From Anaerococcus urinomassiliensis (GTDB lineage: Bacteria > Bacillota > Clostridia > Tissierellales > Peptoniphilaceae): DNA of 64,000 nucleotides. The first letter of the stretch is position 1. Each line of letters starts with the position of its first letter. Shown piece after piece: positions 7,641 through 15,942 of the stretch. Made by a program: the position numbers and the translations under genes. The stretch is from NCBI RefSeq assembly GCF_900128425.1, contig NZ_LT635782.1, positions 1,806,476 through 1,870,475 on the forward strand, given 5' to 3'. The notes beneath the pieces are model-generated. The model had not been told where the DNA came from. It made no database searches and saw only the letters and a list, made by a program, of their open reading frames with translations.

Positions 7641-8789
7641 CTAGAATCTATTTAATTCTACTAGGTCTGCTAGGGTTTCTAGTTGGGTTCTAACTTGAGC
7701 AAAGTCAGACATAGTTTGATCATATCCCATTTTTATTAGTGGTACACCTGCCTTATCATAGGCTTTCTTCAATGATGGGTATTCCATTTCTTCAGTATCA
7801 TTGAAGGTCATCATAAATAAGATACAAGCATCTGCATCTCTTTCTAAGGCTTGGTTTAGGACATATTTTGGTCTTTTTGTTATGTCTGGGTCATATAGGA
7901 TTGGATCTTCGTCCATTCTTGCAAATTGATCAGATAGGGCCCTATATGGGTCTTCTATTGATGTATCGATATCTACCTTGAATCCTCTAGATTCTGCTGC
8001 TATATCATCATCTACTATGTTGATTTTATATTCGTCAAGAACTTCAAGTAGTCCCTCATTGTCTGCTATTACACCACTAGTTACTACTCTTGGACCTTCC
8101 CATTCTTCTTTTGGCATTTCTCTTAGTTGGCTTACCAAGTCTTCTAAGAGTTCATTGTGCTCTTCTTTTAGCATAAAATAAGAAGATTTTATAACATTAG
8201 ACCTATCTTTAGTAGATATAGTTTGTCTATGGTCTCCTGCTAATTTTACAAATTCTCTTTTTAGTGCCCTATTTTTGTTATAGATTTCAAAGGTTTTTTT
8301 GAAGTCTTCATCTTTGATTTCATCAATACCTAGGGCTTTTTTTAATTCTTCAGCTGCTTGTTTGAATAATCTAGCGTTGTATGTAATACCAAACTCTTCT
8401 TTTCTATGTTGACCATGATTTAGAAAAATCATTGGTATCTTATCTCCAACTGCTACCTTATAGTTTTGAGATAATGGTCTTAGGGTATCATCAAGGGTTG
8501 TTATCATTGTAGCAGATAGGCCATCTAGGGATCCATCTAAGGCCATTTCCATACATCTCATTGCTAATGAATAGTAGAAGGTTGGGAAATATTGTTTGGC
8601 TAGGTCTATTGGACCTGATCCTCCCCATATTTCTATTGGAACTGCTCCAGCTGCATGAATGATTTCTTCAGGAGCGTAGTAAGGGAAAACCCCTACTACT
8701 TTTTTGCCTTCTTCTAGATATTTATCTATTTGTTCACGTTGTGAGTGGGCAACATGATCAAAAGTTTCTAATAGTTGCTTTATTTCCAT
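7641..8789 (-). CDS. hgdB: (R)-2-hydroxyglutaryl-CoA dehydratase, beta subunit
   Basis: One half of the component-D heterodimer that removes water from (R)-2-hydroxyglutaryl-CoA to give (E)-glutaconyl-CoA by a ketyl-radical mechanism in the cytoplasm. The 382-aa length and the HgdB/HgdD-type start (GKKVVGVFPYYAPEEIIHAAGAVPIEIWGG) fit the family, as does the C-terminal CILFMMTFNDTEEMEYP segment carrying an Fe-S cluster cysteine. Last gene of the operon, 20 bp behind hgdA, and followed by a strong terminator. Family identity is firm; the substrate follows from the gctAB-gcdA neighbours. Confidence 0.95.
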   Translation of the reverse strand: MEIKQLLETFDHVAHSQREQIDKYLEEGKKVVGVFPYYAPEEIIHAAGAVPIEIWGGSGPIDLAKQYFPTFYYSLAMRCMEMALDGSLDGLSATMITTLDDTLRPLSQNYKVAVGDKIPMIFLNHGQHRKEEFGITYNARLFKQAAEELKKALGIDEIKDEDFKKTFEIYNKNRALKREFVKLAGDHRQTISTKDRSNVIKSSYFMLKEEHNELLEDLVSQLREMPKEEWEGPRVVTSGVIADNEGLLEVLDEYKINIVDDDIAAESRGFKVDIDTSIEDPYRALSDQFARMDEDPILYDPDITKRPKYVLNQALERDADACILFMMTFNDTEEMEYPSLKKAYDKAGVPLIKMGYDQTMSDFAQVRTQLETLADLVELNRF

Positions 8790-8809
8790 TTTATTCTCCT
8801 GTATAGATC

Positions 8810-10186
8810 TTATTGAGCTTGTTTATTTTTATCATCTGTTGGAGTTTGTATTTTTTTCTCTAAATCAGATAATTTTGTGTTTTCGTGGTTGGTATATTGG
8901 TCCTCGCCTTTAGCTAGTCTTTCATCACGTCTTTCATTCATAATTTCGATTAAGCCTTGAACACGAGTTTTGTATTGTTCTTCTGAGAAGTTTCTTGAGT
9001 CCGCTTGGTCTCCATCAAAGTTAACTACTGGAATATCAAGGGAGTCTCTCCATTGTCTTTCCATTTCTGGCATAGCACCTGACCATGGTTTACATGATCT
9101 GTTGTAGTTTACTAGGGCTCCGTCTATACCATTATCACGGGCCATGTTACTTCTCCACTCGATACCATCTTCTATACATACAGAGCATGGAGCCTTAGAG
9201 TAAGCTGCTGCCATTTCACGGATTCCATCATATTGGAAACCAAAGGCTGGTGCGTATACTACTGCTGCTACATTTACTCCGTTTTCTTCAAGTGGTTCAA
9301 ATAATTTTCTTAGACCTGGCCAGCATGGGATTCCTTCAAATAGGATTCTGTGCTCTTCTGGCTTAGTCCATGTTGATGTTCCTTCTTTTATAGATTGTTC
9401 GTATTCTTCTGCTAATAGTTCAAAACCTCTTGCTGCTCTTTCATCAACCCTTGCTGTTACTATATCAGCCATGTGGTTAAATAGGTCAAAACCACTTAGT
9501 GGTGATGGTTTGTAAGCCATGTAGTTACATGCCTTTAGCCATGCAGCTGCTGTTCTATTAGCTATGTTACAAGCTTCATCGAATTTTTCTTGGTCAAATT
9601 TCTTGCCTGTAATCTCTTCTAGTTGTTTGATAGCATATTCAAATTGGCCTACCATGTAGTCAATTTTTTCTTCTGATACTTCTTGGGTGTTTTGGAATGG
9701 GAAGTCTACCATTACCATTGGTATATCATGGATTCTTGCTATGTTTTCATACCATTTTGTCATCATGTTGCAGATATTGTTGCAGCATAATACCAAGTCT
9801 GGCATTGGCATTTTTCTTGAATCTGATGGTTCACCAGCTGCATATGCTAGAGATATTCTTGCATAGCCACAGATGTCGTTATCATAGCCCATGTCTTCTG
9901 CTTTTTTGCAAAGTCTTAGACCATCTTTTTTGGCTGCTGTTGTTGCAGCGTGGTTTTCTGGATATACACAGTGGATACCAAAGGCTTTGGCAATTTCTAT
10001 TGGGAATTTTGAAGAAGTCCAAGCTATTAGCTCTCCTCTTTCTTTAGCTTCCCAAGCGTCAGAGTAGATAGTTTCAACTAGGTCTGATAAGACCTTTTTT
10101 GCTGGTGGATTGCCATCTATAGGACGTGGTTTTCCGCTGGCTTGTGGCTTTTTATATTCTGTTTGTACTTTATCTTTTGTTTCCAT
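8810..10186 (-). CDS. hgdA: (R)-2-hydroxyglutaryl-CoA dehydratase, alpha subunit
   Basis: The 458-aa partner of HgdB. Landmarks are IAWTSSKFPIEIAKAFGIHCVYPENHA, the cysteine-rich LCCNNICNMMTKWYENIARIHDIPMVMVDFPF segment and CSVCIEDGIEWRSN later on, typical of cluster-binding alpha subunits. The C-terminal 40 residues are charged and Lys/Gln-rich. It sits 9 bp after hgdC. HgdC delivers an electron to this component after ATP hydrolysis. The order gctA-gctB-gcdA-hgdC-hgdA-hgdB is that of the Acidaminococcus fermentans operon. Confidence 0.95.
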   Translation of the reverse strand: METKDKVQTEYKKPQASGKPRPIDGNPPAKKVLSDLVETIYSDAWEAKERGELIAWTSSKFPIEIAKAFGIHCVYPENHAATTAAKKDGLRLCKKAEDMGYDNDICGYARISLAYAAGEPSDSRKMPMPDLVLCCNNICNMMTKWYENIARIHDIPMVMVDFPFQNTQEVSEEKIDYMVGQFEYAIKQLEEITGKKFDQEKFDEACNIANRTAAAWLKACNYMAYKPSPLSGFDLFNHMADIVTARVDERAARGFELLAEEYEQSIKEGTSTWTKPEEHRILFEGIPCWPGLRKLFEPLEENGVNVAAVVYAPAFGFQYDGIREMAAAYSKAPCSVCIEDGIEWRSNMARDNGIDGALVNYNRSCKPWSGAMPEMERQWRDSLDIPVVNFDGDQADSRNFSEEQYKTRVQGLIEIMNERRDERLAKGEDQYTNHENTKLSDLEKKIQTPTDDKNKQAQ

Positions 10187-10195
10187 TATAGCCTC

Positions 10196-11017
10196 CTATT
10201 TGTTGGCACTTAGTGCCATTTCTCTTTTTCTTTTGTTCGCTATTTTTTGATAACCTAGTAGTCCTGCTCCTAGGGCTCCTACTAATTGTGAGTATTCAGA
10301 TGTTTTTATCTTATGACCAATGTTTTCTTCTAGGGCTCTAACCATACCATGGTTTAAGGCTACCCCACCAGTAAATACCACATCATCCTTGATCCCTACT
10401 CTTTTAGCTAGGGCTCCTACACGGCTAGCTATGGCATTATGAATACCTTTTACTATACTAGGTTTGTCTGTACCTTTTGATAGTTGGCTTATCACTTCTG
10501 ATTCGGCAAATACTGTACAAGTAGATGATATTTCTACTATGTCTTCTGCTTGATCATCAAGTTTTTCAAGTTCATCAAGGTCTACTTCTAGTCTACCTGC
10601 AATAACATCTAGGAATTTTCCTGTTCCTGCTGCACACTTATCATTCATGACAAAGTTATCTAAGATTCCATTATCTCCAATGCTTAAAGCCTTAGAGTCT
10701 TGGCCTCCTATGTCTATGATTGTCTTTACACCTGGGAATAAGAAATATGCTCCCTTGGCATGGCATGTTAACTCTGACATTTGATAATCAGCAAGTTCAA
10801 AGGTGTTTCTACCATAGCCTGTGGCCATAATAAAATCCATATCCTCTTTGCTTAGGTCTGTACCCTCAAATATTTCTTCCATTACCCTCTTTGGACCGGA
10901 AGTTCCTGCTCCAACACCTATTACAGCTGTAGATACAATCTCTTTACCATTTCTTAAAACGACTGCCTTTGTAGCAGTAGAGCCTACATCTACACCTAAT
11001 GTATATATATCATCCAT
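10196..11017 (-). CDS. hgdC: 2-Hydroxyglutaryl-CoA dehydratase activator (archerase)
   Basis: A homodimeric ASKHA-fold ATPase with one [4Fe-4S] cluster at the subunit interface. It injects one high-energy electron into HgdAB to start catalysis. Visible motifs are the ATP phosphate loop DVGSTATKAVVL (residues 8-19), DIGGQDSKA, the first cluster cysteine in NDKCAAGTGKFLD, the second in SSTCTVFAESEV, and FTGGVALNHGMV. The 273-aa length is standard. A long palindrome separates it from gcdA upstream, so its level may be set separately from the first half of the operon. Confidence 0.95.
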   Translation of the reverse strand: MDDIYTLGVDVGSTATKAVVLRNGKEIVSTAVIGVGAGTSGPKRVMEEIFEGTDLSKEDMDFIMATGYGRNTFELADYQMSELTCHAKGAYFLFPGVKTIIDIGGQDSKALSIGDNGILDNFVMNDKCAAGTGKFLDVIAGRLEVDLDELEKLDDQAEDIVEISSTCTVFAESEVISQLSKGTDKPSIVKGIHNAIASRVGALAKRVGIKDDVVFTGGVALNHGMVRALEENIGHKIKTSEYSQLVGALGAGLLGYQKIANKRKREMALSANK

Positions 11018-11085
11018 ATAACCTCATCCTTCTTTATATATATTAATATCGATTAACGATATTTATTTAACACTACTATGTACTC

Positions 11086-11139
11086 ATCATACTCGTTGGA
11101 AAAGCTAATTCAATTGAATTAGCTTTTCTTAAGTATGAT
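11086..11139 (-). promoter_or_regulatory. Long intercistronic hairpin between gcdA and hgdC
   Basis: A perfect 28-bp palindrome (11100-11127; half-site AAAAGCTAATTCAA) is nested within an outer inverted repeat ATCATACT (11086-11093) / AGTATGAT (11132-11139). There is no T run strong enough to call it a simple terminator. It lies in the only large gap (147 bp) of the operon. Possible roles are RNA processing or stabilisation, partial termination, or a protein site. Confidence 0.6.
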
Positions 11140-11164
11140 TATATATGTTTTTATATATGAATGA

Positions 11165-12904
11165 TTAGCCTCTAATTATTCTTGGAAGAATCATTTGGTG
11201 AACTGGACAAATTTGTTGTTTATTTTGATAGCTTGCTTCTGTAAAGGCAACCATGTAATTTCTCAAGGCATTTAGGTTTACAACTTCATCTACCATGCCT
11301 GTTATAGCTGTGTATATAGGTTTTGATTTTTCCTTGTAGTCATCAATTAGAGCATTCATTTTCTCTATTGTTTCATCAAGGTCCTTGCCAGCCTTATTAT
11401 CTTTTACAAGTCTTCTAGAATACATAGCAATTGAAGCGGTTTCACCGTTCATTACGTTGATTTCTGTTGCTGCTGTTCCTAGGGAGAAGGCATTTGTATC
11501 ATTACCTTGTGGACCACCTAATACATAGTGAGCTGCTGCAGTACCCTTCCTTAGAGTAATTTCCATTTGAGGTAGGTCAGAGTTTTGGATTGAGTAAATC
11601 AATGATTGACCTAGTCCTAGTAGTTCTGCTTTTTCTGCTTCATCTCCTACATCAATACCTGTAGTATCTTGGATCCAGATTATTGGTAGTTTGTCTCTAG
11701 CACATAGAGTTACAAATTCATTTAGTTTTATAAGTCCCTGTCTATATAGTTTTCCACCTACACCAACACTACCTGCGGCCTTATATTCTGGGTAGTTCAT
11801 TAGTAGACCTTGGGCATTGGCAATAACAGCTGTTGGCAAACCATTAATTTTTGCTATACCTGTTATCATTTCTGGTCCATAGCCTTTTTTGAACTCTTCA
11901 AATTCTGACCCATCTGTAAGTCTAGCTATAACCTCATACATATCATAAGGTTTTTTGGTGTTCATTGGCAAGATAGAATATATATCATCTGCTGAGAATA
12001 GTGGTTCTTTTGGATCATCAACTCTAAAGAAGTCTAGGTCATAAGCTGGAAGCATATTTACGAATTTTTTGATTCCGTGCAATACTCCTTGTTCATTAGA
12101 GTAAACTTCTCTCATGAATCCTGTTTCAGCAAAGTGGATTCCTACTGATCCTGGAGGAGCTTGGATACCTGCTGATTTTGTTGAATTTATGATATCTTGA
12201 GCACCTTCTTGGTCTATAAAGCCCTTTGGATTCATACCACCAACGATACCTGCACCACCTACTGCCATGTTGGCATCCTTGTGGGCTATTATTATTGTTG
12301 GAGATATTGAGTGGTAACCACCACCAGCTGGGTTTGTTCCCCAAATACCTACTATAACTGGAATACCTAGTTGGTTTAGGTCAGCATTTCTGTAAAATGG
12401 TGTACCACCACCACGTCTGTTAGCATATACTTTTTCTTGTTCATCTAGTTTTACACCAGAACAGTTTAGTACATATACTAATGGTATATTAAGTCTTTTG
12501 GCTGTATCACTTGCTCTTACTAGGTTTTCTGCTTGACCAGCAACCCATGCACCTGCAAGTTTCTTATTATCTGATCCTACTATTAGGCACCATTTGCCAG
12601 ATACTTTTCCAAGACCTTTGATAATACCTGTCGAACCATTTTTGTTGCCTTCTGGGTTAAATAATGAGTTTAGTGGGATAAAAGTTTTATCATCTACAAG
12701 TTCGTGGATTCTTTGTAGAACTGTCCATTCTCCTCTTTCATTTACTTTTTCATCTGGCTTACCAGCAGCTTGCACTTCTTTGATGGCATCTCTAATTTCT
12801 TTTTCTACAGCAGAAAGTAGGTCGCAGTTTTCCTTATCTAAGGATACTTCCGATCCTATTGTTTTCATATTTTGGAAATATGGATGTAATGTATAATTTC
12901 CCAT
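11165..12904 (-). CDS. gcdA: Glutaconyl-CoA decarboxylase, alpha subunit (carboxyltransferase)
   Basis: This 579-aa subunit transfers the carboxyl group of glutaconyl-CoA to biotin on GcdC, making crotonyl-CoA. It has the two-lobed carboxyltransferase (crotonase-like) fold: GLGKVSGKWCLIVGSDNKKLAG and GIWGTNPAGGGYHSISPT in the first lobe, GKLYRQGLIKLNEFVTLCARDKLPIIWIQDTTG in the second. Length is close to that of A. fermentans GcdA. The pump subunits gcdD, gcdC and gcdB are not in this operon but at 27.9-29.9 kb. Confidence 0.94.
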   Translation of the reverse strand: MGNYTLHPYFQNMKTIGSEVSLDKENCDLLSAVEKEIRDAIKEVQAAGKPDEKVNERGEWTVLQRIHELVDDKTFIPLNSLFNPEGNKNGSTGIIKGLGKVSGKWCLIVGSDNKKLAGAWVAGQAENLVRASDTAKRLNIPLVYVLNCSGVKLDEQEKVYANRRGGGTPFYRNADLNQLGIPVIVGIWGTNPAGGGYHSISPTIIIAHKDANMAVGGAGIVGGMNPKGFIDQEGAQDIINSTKSAGIQAPPGSVGIHFAETGFMREVYSNEQGVLHGIKKFVNMLPAYDLDFFRVDDPKEPLFSADDIYSILPMNTKKPYDMYEVIARLTDGSEFEEFKKGYGPEMITGIAKINGLPTAVIANAQGLLMNYPEYKAAGSVGVGGKLYRQGLIKLNEFVTLCARDKLPIIWIQDTTGIDVGDEAEKAELLGLGQSLIYSIQNSDLPQMEITLRKGTAAAHYVLGGPQGNDTNAFSLGTAATEINVMNGETASIAMYSRRLVKDNKAGKDLDETIEKMNALIDDYKEKSKPIYTAITGMVDEVVNLNALRNYMVAFTEASYQNKQQICPVHQMILPRIIRG

Positions 12905-12919
12905 GAGCTATCCCCTCTA

Positions 12920-13714
12920 TCAGTCCTTAGGTACTTTGATGAATGCTTGAGTTGGGTCGATTTCTTCCCTAATTAGTTTAATAACTTCTGGGCTTGGAGC
13001 TTCAAGTTCTACTGCCTTGTCTGTTGCTATTTCAAAACCAGTGTTTTCTACTATTTCTTCTATAGAAGATGTTGGATAATATCCAGCTAAGTACATTCTC
13101 TTTGTTTCTTCATCAAATTTAAGGATTCCCTTATCTGTAACTACCATCTTTGGTCCTCTGTTGCCTGGAAGGCCAGCTCTTTCACGTCCTCCAGGACCAT
13201 CCATATAACCAGGTGATGTTACATAGTCAATTTTTTCTATAAATCTTCTTTTTTCGTGTTGCATCATGATAACTGTATCTACATAAGTAGCTATACCATT
13301 AGCTCCACCTGAACCAGTAAATCTAGTTTTTGGATTATTATAATCACCGATAACTGTTGAGTTTACGTTACCATATGGGTCTATTTGTGCACCACCTATA
13401 AAGGCGATCATTCTATTTTCATCATGTAACCATTCGTTTGTTTCAAAACCAATGAATCTATAGTTTGGCCATTGTACAGCACAGTGAGCCATAAGTCTGA
13501 TATCACCTACTGAAGTTGGAACTTCGATTGGTTTACAGTCCATAAGACCACTTTCTACTATGATTTGGCAATTTGGTGCAAATACTGTTTTTGCAACTGA
13601 GGCACCTATTAGTGGAAGTCCTGTTCCTACTATAACTATTTGGCCGTCTTCGATTTGTTGGGCTATAGTTACAGCTTGCATCTCTCTGATTGTGTAATTT
13701 TCGTAATTACTCAT
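12920..13714 (-). CDS. gctB: Glutaconate CoA-transferase, subunit B
   Basis: With GctA it moves CoA from acetyl-CoA to (R)-2-hydroxyglutarate. With the start at 13714 (MSNYENYT) the catalytic glutamate of the QIIVESG motif is Glu54, the same number as the known active-site Glu of A. fermentans GctB. A reading from 13741 would add nine residues; 13714 is preferred because GGAGAGGG lies just upstream and the start overlaps the gctA stop as ATGAGTAA. Gene spacing shows translational coupling to gctA. Confidence 0.94.
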   Translation of the reverse strand: MSNYENYTIREMQAVTIAQQIEDGQIVIVGTGLPLIGASVAKTVFAPNCQIIVESGLMDCKPIEVPTSVGDIRLMAHCAVQWPNYRFIGFETNEWLHDENRMIAFIGGAQIDPYGNVNSTVIGDYNNPKTRFTGSGGANGIATYVDTVIMMQHEKRRFIEKIDYVTSPGYMDGPGGRERAGLPGNRGPKMVVTDKGILKFDEETKRMYLAGYYPTSSIEEIVENTGFEIATDKAVELEAPSPEVIKLIREEIDPTQAFIKVPKD

Positions 13715-14711
13715 TATCGCTACCCTCTCCTTTTGCTTCAACTTCTATGTTTTTCTTTAATACATCTGTTGCATATCCATAACCTTGAACTGCCATTATG
13801 TTTAATAAAGTCTTTATACCGATTTTTTCTAGGTATTCACCATGGTCTTTGGTACCATAGATATATTCTTGTACGAATGCCTTGAAACCTTCTTCTGTCT
13901 TAGAAACTTGTTCATACATTCTTAAGATGTTTGCATCATAGTCATAGTAACCATAACATTGTGATGGGTGAGCTCCCTTTGGTACATGAACTACAGCATC
14001 AACACACATACCAGGAATTGTGTTTTTAGTTGGTTCACGTCTGATATCTTCATTGCTCATTAGCTCTTCACAAGTTACGATTGTTTTTCTAGCTGCTATA
14101 GCTATATCAGCATCGTGGAATTCATCACCAATGATTCTTGTTGTTCCATCAGGAGATGCTACTTGGGCGTGAATGATTGCAGTGTCTATTAGAGGAACCG
14201 GAACTGCTACTACCTTATCATCGCCAGAGAATGGGTCTGTTACATAGAAGAATTTATCATTTGGTAGTTTATCGATTTTTTCTCTTTCTTCTTTTGAGAT
14301 TCCCCATTTGTCAACCAAGTCTGTACCTTGCATAAGTTTTACTGGTAGATATGGTAGACCCAAAGATGCAGCATGCAATCTAAGCATTTCAACGTCTTGT
14401 GAATAGTCTTCCATTAGAAGGGTTCCATTTTCTACCTTAGCTCTAAATCTTCTTAGTACATTAGAAAATCCTGAGTTTGCAGTATAGCAGTTAATATATG
14501 CCTTTAGTCTGTCTTCACCTATTAGTAGGTCCCAGTCACCACCTGCAGGACCACCTTCACCTATGAAATCTTTTTTACCTTGTCTTAAAATTTCGTGAAT
14601 AGCAGCGTATGGTTTTCTATTTGTTGTAAATCCGCCTAGACATAGAGTATCTCCATCCTCTACATAACGATCTATGGCTTCATGAAGGCTTACTACCTTA
14701 GTATTTTTCAT
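13707..14711 (-). CDS. gctA: Glutaconate CoA-transferase, subunit A
   Basis: The 334-aa partner of GctB, class I CoA-transferase fold. The N-terminal segment DGDTLCLGGFTTNRKPYAAIHEILRQGKKD and the glycine-rich IGEGGPAGGDWDLLIG are typical of the alpha subunit. The C-terminal region (YEQVSKTEEGFKAFVQEYIYGTKDH) matches the family. The ribosome site AAGGATT precedes ATG. It lies 28 bp behind a 52-codon leader gene and overlaps gctB. Confidence 0.94.
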   Translation of the reverse strand: MKNTKVVSLHEAIDRYVEDGDTLCLGGFTTNRKPYAAIHEILRQGKKDFIGEGGPAGGDWDLLIGEDRLKAYINCYTANSGFSNVLRRFRAKVENGTLLMEDYSQDVEMLRLHAASLGLPYLPVKLMQGTDLVDKWGISKEEREKIDKLPNDKFFYVTDPFSGDDKVVAVPVPLIDTAIIHAQVASPDGTTRIIGDEFHDADIAIAARKTIVTCEELMSNEDIRREPTKNTIPGMCVDAVVHVPKGAHPSQCYGYYDYDANILRMYEQVSKTEEGFKAFVQEYIYGTKDHGEYLEKIGIKTLLNIMAVQGYGYATDVLKKNIEVEAKGEGSDNE

Positions 14712-14739
14712 TTATAATCCTTTCGTTATAAGTATGTAT

Positions 14740-14898
14740 TTATTTATTATCGTTTCCAAAATTTGGTGTTTTTGGTATATCAAAATCATCAATTGAGATT
14801 TTATCAGGTATTTCTTCTTCGTACTCCACAACCACATCATAGTCCTTATCACTATTAGCTACATGGATAGAGTACTCTTCCCTTATTGTTTTACTCAA
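14740..14898 (-). CDS. Small acidic protein, 52 aa, first gene of the hydroxyglutarate operon
   Basis: A 52-codon frame starts with TTG at 14898 after AAAGAGG and ends with TAA, 28 bp before gctA. It begins SKTIREEYSIHVANSDK and is strongly acidic in the middle (VVVEYEEEIPDKISIDDFD), ending in NFGNDNK. No family is recognised. The good ribosome site, the uninterrupted frame and the position directly before gctA argue that it is real. A role in the pathway or as a translated leader is only inference. Confidence 0.6.
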   Translation of the reverse strand: MSKTIREEYSIHVANSDKDYDVVVEYEEEIPDKISIDDFDIPKTPNFGNDNK

Positions 14899-14947
14899 TA
14901 TAAATACCTCTTTCTTATATATGCTTTATATTAAATCCTACTTATCT

Positions 14948-15532
14948 TTAGATAAGTTCAGAGTTTTCTTCAAATGCTCTATGGTCTACTTCACAATCTT
15001 CAGGTATCTTAACTTGAGGGATATTGTTCTTGTGGAAAGCAAACTCTTTTATTTCCTTTACTGTTTCTGGAATGCTTAGTTCTTCTAGTTTATTATCATA
15101 AAAAGCAGAAACATCTATTTTTTCTACCTTGTCATTCCAATTTATCTTTTCTATATTGTTTAAAGAAAATGCATATTTTGAAATCACTGTCACATCTTTA
15201 GGAATACTTACTTCCTTAATTTTGTTTCTATAAAAAGCAAAGGCCGCTATGTGTTTTACACCCTCTGGCAATACTAATTCTTCTATTTCGTTTTGACCGA
15301 AAGCTTCAAATCCGATCTCTTCTACAGTTTCAGGTATTTCTACTGAAGTGAAAAATCTTCTGAAGAAAGCTTTTTCCCCAATCCTTCTGATAGGTACTCC
15401 ATCAGGTGAAACTTTTGGAATTGGCATAGACTTTATTTTTTCTTCTTTGATCTTATCTTTCCCTTTTCTACTAAGGGCTACAATAGAGTCTCCATCAAAT
15501 ACAAAATCATCATATTCAAATTGACTACTCAT
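14948..15532 (-). CDS. BspA-type leucine-rich-repeat protein, cytosolic
   Basis: A 194-aa protein made of about six LRR_5 repeats of roughly 22-23 residues, each with a core such as SVEIPETVEEIGFEAFGQN, ELVLPEGVKHIAAFAFYRN, EVSIPKDVTVISKYAFSLN and ELSIPETVKEIKEFAFHKN. It has no signal peptide or cell-wall anchor, unlike most BspA proteins, so it should stay in the cytoplasm. GGAGGA precedes the ATG. It ends 49 bp before the 52-aa gene, with only a short dyad (ACTTATCT, 14939-14946) between, so it may be read together with the hydroxyglutarate operon. Function unknown. Confidence 0.85.
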   Translation of the reverse strand: MSSQFEYDDFVFDGDSIVALSRKGKDKIKEEKIKSMPIPKVSPDGVPIRRIGEKAFFRRFFTSVEIPETVEEIGFEAFGQNEIEELVLPEGVKHIAAFAFYRNKIKEVSIPKDVTVISKYAFSLNNIEKINWNDKVEKIDVSAFYDNKLEELSIPETVKEIKEFAFHKNNIPQVKIPEDCEVDHRAFEENSELI

Positions 15533-15942
15533 TAATTCCTCCTTCTATCATATAATGACTATTAGCAGTATATCATATATGCACTAGTAATGAAAGTATT
15601 TTCTTAAATATTTTTTACAAATAATCTATAATCTTAATAGCTTAATCATTAGATAAAGTTACGAGACATATATTGCCATGTTTGTTTATGCAAGCATTTT
15701 CTTAAATGATTTTGCAGATAACTTTCATTTAAGTTTGCCAGATGAAACTTCCTTCTTTATATATAGTCTGTATAAAGGTTTTATGTTAAAATTTTAAGAC
15801 CTATTTAAGTTATTATGACATTTTTTACTAGTCTTGCCAAGGTTTAAAAAGAATTTGCCTTTTTGCCTTGAAAAATGAAAACGTATTTGTTATAATTGTA
15901 ACGTAATCAATAATTACAATAATAAGTCGTTAGGAGGAAATA
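15533..15942. other. Intergenic region between divergent LRR gene and gdh
   Basis: The 410-bp, very AT-rich gap has no open frame of note. It contains the gdh promoter at its right end. A weak minus-strand -35/-10 pair (TTTCAT, 17 bp, TATACT) close to the LRR gene may drive that gene. Nothing else is recognised. Confidence 0.5.
15868..15896 (+). promoter_or_regulatory. gdh promoter with cre-like half site
   Basis: -35 TTGAAA (15868-15873), exactly 17 bp, -10 TATAAT (15891-15896); near consensus, in keeping with strong expression. The spacer contains ATGAAAACG (15875-15883), which matches the left part of a CcpA cre site; the right half is poor. GGAGG lies before the ATG at 15943. Confidence 0.75.
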
